Shown here piece by piece: positions 7,422 to 19,346 of a stretch of DNA of 64,000 nucleotides; the first letter of the stretch is position 1; each line of letters starts with the position of its first letter. The translations under genes and the position numbers were made by a program. Below the pieces are notes generated by a model. The model was not told the DNA's origin, did not search any database, and was given only the letters and a program-made list of their open reading frames with translations. This DNA is from Ramlibacter alkalitolerans (GTDB lineage: Bacteria > Pseudomonadota > Gammaproteobacteria > Burkholderiales > Burkholderiaceae_C): NCBI RefSeq assembly GCF_016722765.1, contig NZ_JAEQND010000001.1:124001-188000 (forward strand). Reading direction: 5' to 3'.

Positions 7422-9172
7422 GTGCGTGCGCCGCGCGCGCGTTCCTCCTCCTGCAGCCGCAGCACGCGGCGCTGCACCTTGCCCGTGGTGGTCATGGGCA
7501 GCGCCTCGATGAACTCGATCTCCTTCGGGTACTCGTAGGGCGCGAGCTTGTCCTTCACGTGCGACTGCAGTTCGGCCACCAGTCGGGCGTCGAAGCTGTC
7601 CGGGCCGGGGGTGGCGACCGCGCGCGCCTGCGCCACCTGCGGCGCCAGCACCACGTAGGCCTTGACCAGCGCGCCGCGATCGGCGTCCGGCTTGGGCACG
7701 ACGGCGGCGTTGATCACGGCGGGATGCTTCACGAGGCAGTTCTCGATCTCGCTCGGGCCGATGCGGTAGCCGGCGGCCTTGAACACGTCGTCGGCGCGCC
7801 CCTGGTACCACAGGTAGCCGTCGGCATCGCGCGTCGCCAGGTCGCCCGTGCGGCACCAGTCGCCGGTGAACTTGCGCCGGGTCGCATCCTCGTTCTTCCA
7901 GTAGCCGAGGAAGAAGATCGGGTCGGGCTTGCCGTGCACGTCGTAGCGGTGCACCGCCACGTCGCCCGGCACGCCCGGCGGGCATTCCTGCCCCTCGTCG
8001 TCGATCACCGCGACGCGATGGCCCGGATAGGGCCGCCCCATGCTGTCGGCGCGGGCCGGCCAGCCGATCCCATCCTCGGTGCGCCCGTTCATCGCGCAGT
8101 TGCCGACCACGTAGTTGATCTCGGTCTGGCCGAACATCTCGTTGACGACCACCCCGAGCTGGTCGCGGCAGTAGCCGAAGACGGCGTCGCCGACCGCCTC
8201 GCCGGCGCTCATGATCGCCTGCAGCGCGAGCGCGAACTGCGTGCGCGGCTGCGGATACGCCTTCATCATCGCCTTGAGCGCCGTCGGGAACAGGAAGGTG
8301 TGCGTCACGCCGTGCTGCTGCATCAGCGTGAAGGCCGTCTCGGGGCTGAAGCGCGCGTTGCAGGCCACGATGGGCCGGCCGAAATACAGGGAGGGCAGCA
8401 GGGCGTCCATCAGCCCGCCGGTCCAGGCCCAGTCGGCCGGCGACCAGAAGACGGCATCGCTGCGCGAACCCGGACGCAGCGGATCGAAGCCGAACCAGTT
8501 CTGGCTGCACATGAAACCGGGCAGGTTGCCGATCAGCGCCCGGTGCGGGATCAGCGCGCCCTTCGGCGGCCCGGTGGTGCCGCTGGTGTAGATCAGCACC
8601 GCGCCCTCGTCGGCGTGCGTCTGCACCGGCGCGAACTCCGGCTGCAGTTGCGCGCGTTGCGCCTCCCAGCCGATGTCGGCGTGCGCCGCCGCGCCGGCGA
8701 TGCCCACCACCGTGCGCAGCGCCGGGCACTGCGCCCGCACCTGCGCGATGGCGCCGGCCGAACTTTCGTCGCAGAGGGCCGCGACCGCCTCGCTGTCCTG
8801 CAGGCGGTATTCGAGCGCATCGGGGCCGAACAGGATCGACAGCGGCATCGCCACCGCCCCGAGCTGCAGCACCGCCATGTAGGCGATCGCCGTCTCGAAG
8901 CGCTGCGGCATCACGATGGCCACGCGGTCGCCGCGCCGCACGCCGAGGCCCACCAGCAGGTTGCTCATGGCGTTCGCTTCCTGCTGCAAGCGGGCGAAGG
9001 TGAGCGTCGCGCCCTCGGTCCCGTGGGCGATGATCGCCACGCGCTGCGCCGCATCCGGCTCGCGGGCCCAGCGGGCGCAGCACGCCTGCGCGATGTTGAA
9101 GGAATCCGGTACCTGCCAGCCGAACCCGCCGTGCATGGCCGCCCAGTTGTCCCTGCCTTGACCGCGGTCCAT
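7418..9172 (-). CDS. AMP-forming acyl-CoA synthetase
   Basis: 584 residues of the ANL adenylate-forming superfamily. The P-loop-like AMP motif IYTSGTTGPPKGALIPHR is at about residue 205. The C-terminal hinge and catalytic region GRADDVFKAAGYRIGPSEIE is present, and a lysine near the C-terminus (TTGKVQRRVL) completes the active site. It should activate a carboxylic acid to its CoA thioester with ATP. The overall pattern is that of acetyl/medium-chain (MACS-like) synthetases rather than of benzoate-CoA ligases, but the acid is not predictable. The ATG at 9172 is chosen over an upstream extension because AAGGAGGGCACG lies directly before it. It is divergent from the hydrolase gene with only 12 bases between the start codons. 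Confidence 0.8.
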   Translation of the reverse strand: MDRGQGRDNWAAMHGGFGWQVPDSFNIAQACCARWAREPDAAQRVAIIAHGTEGATLTFARLQQEANAMSNLLVGLGVRRGDRVAIVMPQRFETAIAYMAVLQLGAVAMPLSILFGPDALEYRLQDSEAVAALCDESSAGAIAQVRAQCPALRTVVGIAGAAAHADIGWEAQRAQLQPEFAPVQTHADEGAVLIYTSGTTGPPKGALIPHRALIGNLPGFMCSQNWFGFDPLRPGSRSDAVFWSPADWAWTGGLMDALLPSLYFGRPIVACNARFSPETAFTLMQQHGVTHTFLFPTALKAMMKAYPQPRTQFALALQAIMSAGEAVGDAVFGYCRDQLGVVVNEMFGQTEINYVVGNCAMNGRTEDGIGWPARADSMGRPYPGHRVAVIDDEGQECPPGVPGDVAVHRYDVHGKPDPIFFLGYWKNEDATRRKFTGDWCRTGDLATRDADGYLWYQGRADDVFKAAGYRIGPSEIENCLVKHPAVINAAVVPKPDADRGALVKAYVVLAPQVAQARAVATPGPDSFDARLVAELQSHVKDKLAPYEYPKEIEFIEALPMTTTGKVQRRVLRLQEEERARGART

Positions 9173-9184
9173 CGTGCCCTCCTT

Positions 9185-10123
9185 ATGATCGGCCGAATGT
9201 ACCAACCGAAGCGCGCCTCCCGCAGCGAGTTTGTCCCGATCCGGAACCTGCGTTACCACGTGCGACTCTGGGGCGAACGCAAGCCGGGCGAGCCGCCGCT
9301 GGTGATGGTCCACGGCTGGATGGACGTGGCCGCTTCATGGCAGTTCGTGGTCGACGCCTTCGCGCAGGAGCGCTGCGTGATCGCGCCGGACTGGCGCGGC
9401 TACGGCCTCACGGAAGTTCCGCATGCCGACAACTACTGGTTCCCCGACTACCTGGCGGACCTCGATTTCCTGCTCGATCGCTACGCCGGCGAGGACCCGG
9501 TGGACCTGGTGGGCCACAGCATGGGCGGCAACATCGCGATGCTGTACGCGGGAGTGCGGCCGCAGCGCATCCGCCGGCTGGTGAACCTGGAGGGCTTCGG
9601 CATGGCCGCCACCCAGCCGGAACAGGCGCCCGGGCGCCATGCGAAATGGATCGACGAGCTCAAGGCCTACCACCGCGGCGAGATGGACCTGACTTCCTAC
9701 GAGAGCGTCGACGCCGTGGCGGCCCGGTTGATGAAGAACAACCGCCGGCTGCCCCGCGACAAGGCCGAGTGGCTGGCCGGCCATTGGGCGCGGCAGGAAG
9801 CCGACGGCCGCTGGCACGTGCTGGGCCATCCAGCGCACAAGATCGTCAATGCCAACCTCTACCGTGTCGACGAGGTGCTGGCGAGCCTGCGCCGCATCAC
9901 CGCCCCGGTACTCAGCGTCGAGGCCAGCGACGACAGCCTCACGCAGTGGTGGAAGGGGCGCTATACCCTCGCCGAGTACCACGAACGACTGAAGGCGGTG
10001 TCCGACGTGCGTGTCGGCCGGATCTCGGACGCGGGCCACATGCTGCACCACGACCAGCCGCAACAACTCGCGCAACTCATCGAGGGATTCCTGCGCGAAA
10101 CACCCCGGGCAAACCCCGAGTGA
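9185..10123 (+). CDS. Alpha/beta-fold hydrolase
   Basis: 312 residues from the ATG at 9185, or 308 from the second ATG at 9197; neither has a ribosome site, so the start is uncertain. The protein has the hallmarks of the alpha/beta hydrolase fold: the oxyanion HGW near residue 44, the nucleophile elbow GHSMGG (about residue 117), and a late histidine in AGHMLHHDQP. Such enzymes cleave esters, lactones, epoxides or C-C bonds. Substrate is not evident. It is divergently paired with the acyl-CoA synthetase, so the two may act on related acids or esters; that is inference. Confidence 0.75.
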   Translation: MIGRMYQPKRASRSEFVPIRNLRYHVRLWGERKPGEPPLVMVHGWMDVAASWQFVVDAFAQERCVIAPDWRGYGLTEVPHADNYWFPDYLADLDFLLDRYAGEDPVDLVGHSMGGNIAMLYAGVRPQRIRRLVNLEGFGMAATQPEQAPGRHAKWIDELKAYHRGEMDLTSYESVDAVAARLMKNNRRLPRDKAEWLAGHWARQEADGRWHVLGHPAHKIVNANLYRVDEVLASLRRITAPVLSVEASDDSLTQWWKGRYTLAEYHERLKAVSDVRVGRISDAGHMLHHDQPQQLAQLIEGFLRETPRANPE

Positions 10124-10133
10124 GCCACAGGGA

Positions 10134-10161
10134 CGGCCGTCCCGTTCGTGACATTTTTCAG
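10134..10161 (+). terminator. Possible terminator after the alpha/beta hydrolase gene
   Basis: A perfect 14-base palindrome (GGGACGGCCGTCCC, 10134-10147) begins 10 bases after the stop codon and is followed by a run of five T at about 10155-10159. The distance from stem to T run is longer than usual. Confidence 0.4.
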
Positions 10162-10204
10162 CTCCTGCTGGGCGTGCAACCAATCGTACGTAACAGCTCT
10201 TGCC

Positions 10205-10220
10205 GTAGGAGGCGTCCTAC
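10205..10220. promoter_or_regulatory. Inverted repeat upstream of the DUF2927-like gene
   Basis: GTAGGA/TCCTAC with a GGCG loop lies 37 bases before the start codon at 10257. It could be an operator or a 5' leader hairpin. The AGAGGGG ribosome site lies downstream of it. Confidence 0.35.
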
Positions 10221-10256
10221 CCCATAGTCGGGATTCTTCGATAGAGGGGTCTCTCC

Positions 10257-11186
10257 ATGTGGAAGTCGGGTGTCGTTGCCCTCCTGGCCGCTGCTGTGCT
10301 CAGTCCTGGCTTGGCTCAGTCCGATGAGTTCGAGCAGGGCATGAATACGATGTGGGAAGTGCTCTGGCACCAGAGCGGCACCCCGACCCGACTCGTCCGC
10401 TGGGAGCAGGACATCAAGGTCCGCATCTACGGCGTCAACCTCAACGCGCACAAGCAGCACACGCTGCAGGCCCTGCGCGACGCCGCCAACGAGGCCGGCG
10501 TGAAGGTGATCGACGTCAGCGACCGGCCCGACGCCGCCCAGCTGGCCAACGTCAGCATCGAGATCACGCCCGACAACATGCTGGAAGACAACCAGCCCTG
10601 CGTGACCTACCTGAATTTCCAGACCGAGACGCGCATCGACTCGGCCGCCATGCAGATGCGCAACCGCGATGCCTGGCGCTGCGCCTACCACGAGTCCATG
10701 CACGTCATGGGCGTGCGCGGCCACCCGGCCGGCAAGACGGTCCTGAGCTACTTCCCGACCAAGGTCGACGGCCTGATGCCGCTCGACAAGGCCATGCTGC
10801 GCGCCTGGTACTCCCCCCGCATGCGCGGCGGCATGACGCCCTTCGAGGTGCTGCCGGTGCTGGCCGACGAACTGGTGGCCACCATGCCCGACAAGGTGCT
10901 GGCCACCCAGGCCCGCGACCGTTTCCTGGGCCGGACGATCGACCAGATGCAGGCCTTCGCCGACGGCAAGGGCGACGTGCCGATGATCGTCAAGCGCTCG
11001 GGCAAGTCCACCGAAGAGGGCATCCGCTTCGGCCGCATGGAAATGAGCTACTTCCTCGGCGTCGCCTACCTCGAAGGCGTGACGGTGCCGCAGGATCCGA
11101 ACCAGGCCATGCGCTGGCTGCAGCGGGCCGCCAACCTGGGCAGCCGCACCGCGCAAGCCCGCCTGGGCGCCGCCACCGCGCGCTGA
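10257..11186 (+). CDS. Secreted DUF2927-like putative metalloprotease with Sel1 repeat
   Basis: 309 residues. A signal peptide (about 1-21, ending GLAQS) points to export. The middle looks like the DUF2927 family and carries HESMHVMGVRGH (His145-His156), an HExxH zinc motif with Gly and a further His downstream, close to but one residue longer than the metzincin signature HExxHxxGxxH. Near the C-terminus a Sel1-type helical repeat (GVAYLEG...DPNQAMRWLQRAA) suggests protein contacts. A zinc-dependent peptidase role is therefore plausible but unproven. The gene stands alone, with a leader hairpin before it and a strong GC hairpin after it. Confidence 0.65.
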   Translation: MWKSGVVALLAAAVLSPGLAQSDEFEQGMNTMWEVLWHQSGTPTRLVRWEQDIKVRIYGVNLNAHKQHTLQALRDAANEAGVKVIDVSDRPDAAQLANVSIEITPDNMLEDNQPCVTYLNFQTETRIDSAAMQMRNRDAWRCAYHESMHVMGVRGHPAGKTVLSYFPTKVDGLMPLDKAMLRAWYSPRMRGGMTPFEVLPVLADELVATMPDKVLATQARDRFLGRTIDQMQAFADGKGDVPMIVKRSGKSTEEGIRFGRMEMSYFLGVAYLEGVTVPQDPNQAMRWLQRAANLGSRTAQARLGAATAR

Positions 11187-11205
11187 GGCGTTCCGCTTCC
11201 ACCGT

Positions 11206-11229
11206 CGACGGGGCCTGCGGGCCCCGTCG
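11206..11229 (+). terminator. GC-rich hairpin after the DUF2927-like gene
   Basis: A 10-base perfect stem (CGACGGGGCC pairing with GGCCCCGTCG) closes a TGCG loop 20 bases after the stop codon. No T run follows, so it may slow or end transcription only partly, or protect the mRNA end. Confidence 0.45.
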
Positions 11230-11316
11230 TGCATTGCAGCGCAGGCCCCACGGCCCAGCGCGTTTCCGGCACACTGGCCGGCTGCCCGCCTCCACCCCGG
11301 AGGTCCCGCACCCGCC

Positions 11317-14796
<3,480 letters not shown>

Positions 14797-14821
14797 TGGC
14801 TGCCTGCCCCCGGGAGGCCTG

Positions 14822-15649
14822 ATGCCGCACGTCGCCGACATCGAGCTGCGCCTGCTGATCGAGGCGGTCTACCTGCGCTATGGCCACGACTTCCGCGACT
14901 ACGCGCAGGCCTCGCTCAGGCGCCGCATCGGCCAGGCGCAGCAGCGCATGCGCGCCGCCACGATCTCGGCGCTGCAGGAGCGCATCCTGCACGACCCGCA
15001 GCAGTTCAACGAGCTGCTGCAGTACCTCACGGTCCCGGTCAGCGAGATGTTCCGCGACCCGCCCTATTTCCTGGCCATCCGCCGCCACGTGCTGCCGGTG
15101 CTGGGCACCTATCCCTCGCTGAAGGTCTGGGTGGCCGGCTGCAGCACCGGCGAGGAGGCGTATTCCATGGCGATCCTGCTGCAGGAAGAGGGCCTGCTGG
15201 AACGCACGATCCTCTATGCCACCGACATCAACCACGCCTCGCTGGAGAAGGCCCGCAAGGGCATCTTCGACCTCCAGGCGATGCAGGACTTCACCCGCAA
15301 CTACCAGCGCGCCGGCGGCCACCGCAGCTTCGGCGAGTACTACACGGCGGCCTACGGCGGCGCCCTGATGGACAAGTCGCTGCGCGACGCGATCACCTTC
15401 GCGGACCACAGCCTGGCCACCGACGCCGTGTTCGCGGAGACCCACTTCGTCTCCTGCCGCAACGTCCTGATCTACTTCAACCGGCCGCTGCAGGACCGCG
15501 CGCTGGGCCTGTTCCACGACTCGCTGGCGCACCGCGGCTTCCTCGGCCTGGGTTCCAAGGAGACCCTGGACTTCTCGGCCTATGCCGGGCGCTTCGAGCC
15601 GGTGAGCCGCCCCGAGCGCCTGTACCGTCGCCTGCCGGACCCGGGATGA
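14822..15649 (+). CDS. cheR: CheR-type protein-glutamate methyltransferase
   Basis: 275 residues. An N-terminal helical domain is followed by a SAM-binding domain with WVAGCSTGEEAYSMAI (about residues 102-117), and the later motif SCRNVLIYF is typical of CheR. CheR transfers methyl groups from S-adenosylmethionine to glutamates of chemoreceptors. No chemoreceptor gene is seen here, so the target may be the coiled coil of the neighbouring hybrid kinase; this is inference. The stop overlaps the start of the CheB gene by 4 bases, so translation is probably coupled. Confidence 0.85.
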   Translation: MPHVADIELRLLIEAVYLRYGHDFRDYAQASLRRRIGQAQQRMRAATISALQERILHDPQQFNELLQYLTVPVSEMFRDPPYFLAIRRHVLPVLGTYPSLKVWVAGCSTGEEAYSMAILLQEEGLLERTILYATDINHASLEKARKGIFDLQAMQDFTRNYQRAGGHRSFGEYYTAAYGGALMDKSLRDAITFADHSLATDAVFAETHFVSCRNVLIYFNRPLQDRALGLFHDSLAHRGFLGLGSKETLDFSAYAGRFEPVSRPERLYRRLPDPG

Positions 15650-16239
15650 AGCGCGAACTGCCCGCCGATTTCGCCTTCGCCGCCGAGATCGTGGCGATCG
15701 GCGCCTCCGCCGGCGGCGTGGAGGCGCTGCTGTCGCTGTTCACCGGCCTGGCGCCGCCGCTGCGGGCCGCCGTCGTGATCGTGCTGCACCTGCCCGAAGG
15801 CCAGGACAGCCGGCTGGTCGACGTGTTCGCCTTGCGCCTGCGCCTGCCGGTGCAGGAAGCCAGTCCGCACGCGCCGGTCCAGGCCGGCCACATCTACTTC
15901 GCTCCGCCCGGCTACCACCTGCTGGTGGAGGCCGATCGCAGCTTCTCGCTCAGCTGCGACCCGCCCGTGCTGTTCTCCCGCCCCGCGATCGACGTGCTGT
16001 TCGAATCCTGCGCCGAGGCGATCGGCGAAAACCTCGCCGCCCTGCTGCTGACCGGCGCCAACGAGGATGGCGCCGAGGGCCTGGCGCGGATCCACGCGGC
16101 GGGCGGGCTCACCGCCGTGCAGGATCCCGACGAGGCCGCCCACCCGACCATGCCGGCGGCCGCGCTGCGCCTGGACGAACCTGATTTCGTGCTGCCGTTG
16201 GCAGGCCTGCGGAGCCTGCTGCACACTGTGATCCGCTAA
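15646..16239 (+). CDS. cheB: CheB-type methylesterase, catalytic domain only
   Basis: 197 residues. The catalytic triad is visible: Ser21 in GASAGG, His48 in VLHLPEGQ and Asp141 in TGANEDGAEGL. The regulatory receiver domain found in classical CheB is absent, so activity is not controlled by its own phosphorylation. It should reverse the methylation made by the CheR partner with which it overlaps by 4 bases. Its last base is the first base of the next gene. Confidence 0.85.
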   Translation: MKRELPADFAFAAEIVAIGASAGGVEALLSLFTGLAPPLRAAVVIVLHLPEGQDSRLVDVFALRLRLPVQEASPHAPVQAGHIYFAPPGYHLLVEADRSFSLSCDPPVLFSRPAIDVLFESCAEAIGENLAALLLTGANEDGAEGLARIHAAGGLTAVQDPDEAAHPTMPAAALRLDEPDFVLPLAGLRSLLHTVIR

Positions 16240-17378
16240 TGACCGATCCCTCTTCCGATGCCAACGTCCTGCTGGTCGACGACCTGCAGGAAAACCTCGT
16301 CGCGCTGGAGGCGCTGATCCGCCAGCCCGGCCGCCGCATCTTCACTGCCCGCTCCGGCGAGGAAGCCCTGTCGCTGATGCTGGAGCACGCCTTCGCGCTG
16401 GCCATCCTCGACGTGCAGATGCCGTCCATGAACGGCTTCGAACTGGCCGAACTGATGCGCGGCACCGAACGCACGCGCGCCATCCCGATCGTGTTCGTCA
16501 GCGCCGCCGGCCGCGAGCTGAACTACGCCTTTCGCGGCTACGAGAGCGGTGCGGTCGACTTCCTCTACAAGCCGCTGGACCCGATCGCGGTGCGCAGCAA
16601 GGTGAGCGTGTTCGTCGAGCTGTTCCGCCAGCGGCAGGAGCTGCAGGCCGCCAAGTCCGACCTGCAGCGCGCCGTGAGCATGCGCGACGACTTCATGTCC
16701 ATGATCGCGCACGAACTGCGCAACCCGCTCAACTCGGTGTACCTCCAGGCGCAGCTGCGCCGCCGCATGCTGTCGTCGCCGAACGCCCCGGACTCGCAGC
16801 GCATGCTGAGCATGGTGGAGCGCGACGAGCGCCAGATCCGCAGCATGGTGCGCCTGCTCGACGACATGCTCGATGTCTCGCGCGCGCGCACCGGCCGGCT
16901 GGCCATGGTGCCGGCGCCCTTCGACCTGGCGCAGTCGACCCGCGAGGTGGTCGAGGCGATCCGCGAGCAGGCCACCAACGCCGGCATCGCGATCACGCTC
17001 GCCGCGCCGGAGAGCCTGCCCCTGGTGGGCGACGAATTCCGGATCGAGCAGGTGATCACCAACCTGCTGACCAATGCGCTGCGCTACGGGCGCGGCAAGC
17101 CCGTGGCCGTGGCGGTGGGCCTGCGCGAACAGGAACCGGAGGCCTTCGTCTCGGTGCGCGACCAGGGCATGGGCGTGGCCCCGGAGGACCAGGAGCGCAT
17201 CTTCGAACAGTTCGAGCGGGCCGAGGGCACCAGCCAGGTACCGGGCCTGGGCCTGGGCCTCTACATCGCCCGCCAGATCGCCCAGGCCCACCAGGGCCGG
17301 CTGGAGGTGCGCAGCACGCCCGGCGAGGGCGCGGAGTTCGTGCTGTCCCTGCCGCTCCCAGCCCAGCAGCCGGCATGA
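16239..17378 (+). CDS. Response-regulator/histidine-kinase hybrid (receiver first)
   Basis: 379 residues, soluble. An N-terminal receiver domain has phospho-acceptor Asp58 (LAILDVQMPSMNGFELAE). HisKA with His158 in AHELRNPLN follows, then an HATPase domain (EQVITNLLTNALRYG, later GLGLGLYIARQIA). This arrangement lets phosphorylation of the receiver by another kinase control this kinase. The gene starts at the very end of cheB, so all four genes 11317-17378 probably form one unit in which the large hybrid kinase feeds this one. The output regulator is not in the window. Confidence 0.85.
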   Translation: MTDPSSDANVLLVDDLQENLVALEALIRQPGRRIFTARSGEEALSLMLEHAFALAILDVQMPSMNGFELAELMRGTERTRAIPIVFVSAAGRELNYAFRGYESGAVDFLYKPLDPIAVRSKVSVFVELFRQRQELQAAKSDLQRAVSMRDDFMSMIAHELRNPLNSVYLQAQLRRRMLSSPNAPDSQRMLSMVERDERQIRSMVRLLDDMLDVSRARTGRLAMVPAPFDLAQSTREVVEAIREQATNAGIAITLAAPESLPLVGDEFRIEQVITNLLTNALRYGRGKPVAVAVGLREQEPEAFVSVRDQGMGVAPEDQERIFEQFERAEGTSQVPGLGLGLYIARQIAQAHQGRLEVRSTPGEGAEFVLSLPLPAQQPA

Positions 17379-17418
17379 GAAAATCGGCGGTTTCCCGCCC
17401 CGACGGCGGGCCCGCATT

Positions 17419-17480
17419 CGCAGGCTGGTGGTGACGCGCGAAGCGCCGCAACCGCAGGCTGGTGGTGACGCGCGAAGCGC
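17419..17480. repeat. Direct 28-base repeat in the prfB leader
   Basis: The same 28 bases occur at 17419-17446 and 17453-17480, separated by 6 bases. They lie between the kinase stop and the prfB start codon. No protein or known leader motif explains them. Confidence 0.8.
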
Positions 17481-17514
17481 AGGAACCCCGGCAACTCAAA
17501 AAGGAATTTTCAAA

Positions 17515-18619
17515 ATGGACGCAGAACGCACCAACCTCATCGGCACCACCCTGCAGGACCTGCAGGCCCGCACCGAGGATCTCCGGGGGTATCTTTGACT
17601 TCGATGCCAAGTCGGAGCGCCTGAGGACCGTCAACGCCGCGCTGGAAGACCCCGCGGTCTGGAACGACCCCAAGAAGGCCCAGGAACTGGGCAAGGAAAA
17701 GAAGCAGCTCGATGGCATCGTCCTGACGCTGCAGAACCTGCAGCGTGAGCTGGCGGACAACCTCGAGCTGTTCGAGATGAGCAAGGAGGAAGGCGACGAC
17801 GCCGGCCTCGCCACCATCGAGGCCGAGACCGGCACGCTGGAGTCCATCGTCAAGGACCTCGAGTTCCGCCGCATGTTCAACCAGCCGGCCGACCCGAGCA
17901 ACTGCTTCCTCGACCTCCAGGCCGGCGCCGGCGGCACCGAGGCGTGCGACTGGGCCTCCATGCTGATGCGGCAGTACGTCAAGTACGCCGAGCGCAAGGG
18001 CTTCAAGTACACGATCGAGGACGAGACGCCGGGCGACGTCGCCGGCATCAAGAGCGCCACCCTCAAGATCGAGGGCGACTACGCCTTCGGCCTGCTGCGC
18101 ACCGAGACGGGCGTGCACCGCCTGGTGCGCAAGTCGCCGTTCGACTCCTCCGGCGGGCGCCACACCAGCTTCGCCAGCGTGTTCGTCTATCCCGAGATCG
18201 ACGACTCGATCGAGATCGACATCAACCCGGCGGACGTGCGGGTGGACACCTTCCGCGCCTCCGGCGCCGGCGGCCAGCACATCAACAAGACCGATTCGGC
18301 GGTGCGCCTGACGCACGTGCCCACCGGCATCGTGGTGCAGTGCCAGGACAGCCGCAGCCAGCACAGCAACCGCGACGTCGCCTGGCGCCGCCTGCGCTCG
18401 CGCCTGTACGACTTCGAGATGCGCAAGCGCATGGAGGCGCAGCAGAAGCTGGAGGACTCCAAGACCGACGTCGGCTGGGGCCACCAGATCCGCAGCTACG
18501 TCCTGGACAACAGCCGCATCAAGGACTTGCGCACCGGCGTCGAGATCTCCGCCACGCAGAAGGTGCTGGACGGCGACCTCGATGCCTTCATCGAAGCCTC
18601 CCTGAAGCAGGGCGTATGA
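17515..18619 (+). CDS. prfB: Peptide chain release factor 2, with programmed +1 frameshift
   Basis: Translation starts at the ATG at 17515, reads 27 codons to CTT at 17593-17595, and meets an in-frame TGA at 17596-17598. A +1 shift there continues in the frame ending at 18619, giving 367 residues, the usual RF2 length. RF2 recognises UGA and UAA. The peptide-release motif GGQ is at about 252-254 and the stop-codon-reading SPF (in [10 protein letters not shown]) is in place. The frameshift is the classic autoregulation: low RF2 lets the ribosome pause at UGA and slip. The coordinates span both frames, so a plain translation will show an internal stop; this is not a pseudogene. Confidence 0.97.
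17584..17599 (+). promoter_or_regulatory. RF2 programmed +1 frameshift site
   Basis: CGGGGGTATCTTTGAC: an internal Shine-Dalgarno-like GGGGG stands three bases before the slippery CTT, followed by the UGA stop and C, the poor termination context conserved in prfB. The ribosome slips from CTT to TTT and resumes at GAC. Confidence 0.95.
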
Positions 18620-18680
18620 CGAAGGCACCGACGTGCCGCCGCGCCCGCCTCCGCGGGGACGACCCCGGAGAGCCGCGCGC

Positions 18681-19346
18681 ATGAACACCCGCGCCTTCGT
18701 GTTCGACATGGACGGCACCATGGTGGACTCCATGCCCGCCCATGCCCGCAGCTGGGAGGAATTCGGCCGCCGCCACGCGCTCGGCATCCCGGTCGACGAG
18801 ATCCTGCGCCGCACGACCGGGCGCAACGGCGTGGAGTGCATCCGCGAGCTGATGGGCGAGGACATCCCCGAAGACCAGGCCCTGGCCCTGATCGGCGAGA
18901 AGGAAGCGATCTACCGCGGCATCTTCGCCCACGAATTCCGCGAGGTCGCCGGCTTCGGCGCCTTCGTGCGCGCCGCGCGCGAGCGCGCGCTCAGGCTCGC
19001 CGTGGCCACGGCCGGCGACCGGCAGAACCTTGCCTTCGTGCTGCAGCACCTGAAGCTCGGGCTGCCGCCCGACGCCGTGGTGCGCGGCGACGAAGGCCTG
19101 CCCGGCAAGCCGCAGCCGGACATCTTCCTGGCCGCGGCGGCCAAGCTGCAGGTGCCGGCCGCGGAATGCATCGTGTTCGAGGACGCGCCGTTCGGCATCG
19201 AGGCCGCGCGCCGTGCCGGCATGCGCGCCGTGGCGATCTGCAGCACCCATTCCGCGCAGGAACTGGCCGGCCCCCATGTAATCGCCCAGGCCAGGGATTA
19301 CGAAGAACTCATGAAAAAGAACTTTCTGGAGAGCCTCCATGCGTGA
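18681..19346 (+). CDS. HAD-superfamily phosphatase (beta-phosphoglucomutase-like)
   Basis: 221 residues. Motif I FDMDGTMVDS (from about residue 7) carries the nucleophile and acid aspartates; motif II is a threonine in VATAG; motifs III and IV are the lysine in GKPQPD and the EDAPFG acidic pair. The helical cap between motifs I and II is of the type seen in phosphoglycolate phosphatases and beta-phosphoglucomutases. The exact sugar phosphate is not predictable. The ATG at 18681 is preferred to the upstream frame because the fold begins there. Its end overlaps the pepN start by 8 bases. Confidence 0.8.
   Translation: MNTRAFVFDMDGTMVDSMPAHARSWEEFGRRHALGIPVDEILRRTTGRNGVECIRELMGEDIPEDQALALIGEKEAIYRGIFAHEFREVAGFGAFVRAARERALRLAVATAGDRQNLAFVLQHLKLGLPPDAVVRGDEGLPGKPQPDIFLAAAAKLQVPAAECIVFEDAPFGIEAARRAGMRAVAICSTHSAQELAGPHVIAQARDYEELMKKNFLESLHA

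Noticed and set aside
7418..9172. Benzoate-CoA ligase for the benzoyl-CoA pathway
   Set aside because: The chain is longer and patterned like acetyl/medium-chain synthetases, and it is 24 kb from the pathway; a benzoate-CoA ligase is not seen in the window.
6848..9184. Long upstream extension of the alpha/beta hydrolase frame
   Set aside because: The extension runs through the stress gene and opposite the acyl-CoA synthetase and codes for low-complexity text; the hydrolase fold begins after 9185.
17515..17598. Short open frame at the start of prfB, or prfB as a broken gene
   Set aside because: The internal TGA is the conserved RF2 frameshift site, so the two frames are one intact gene.
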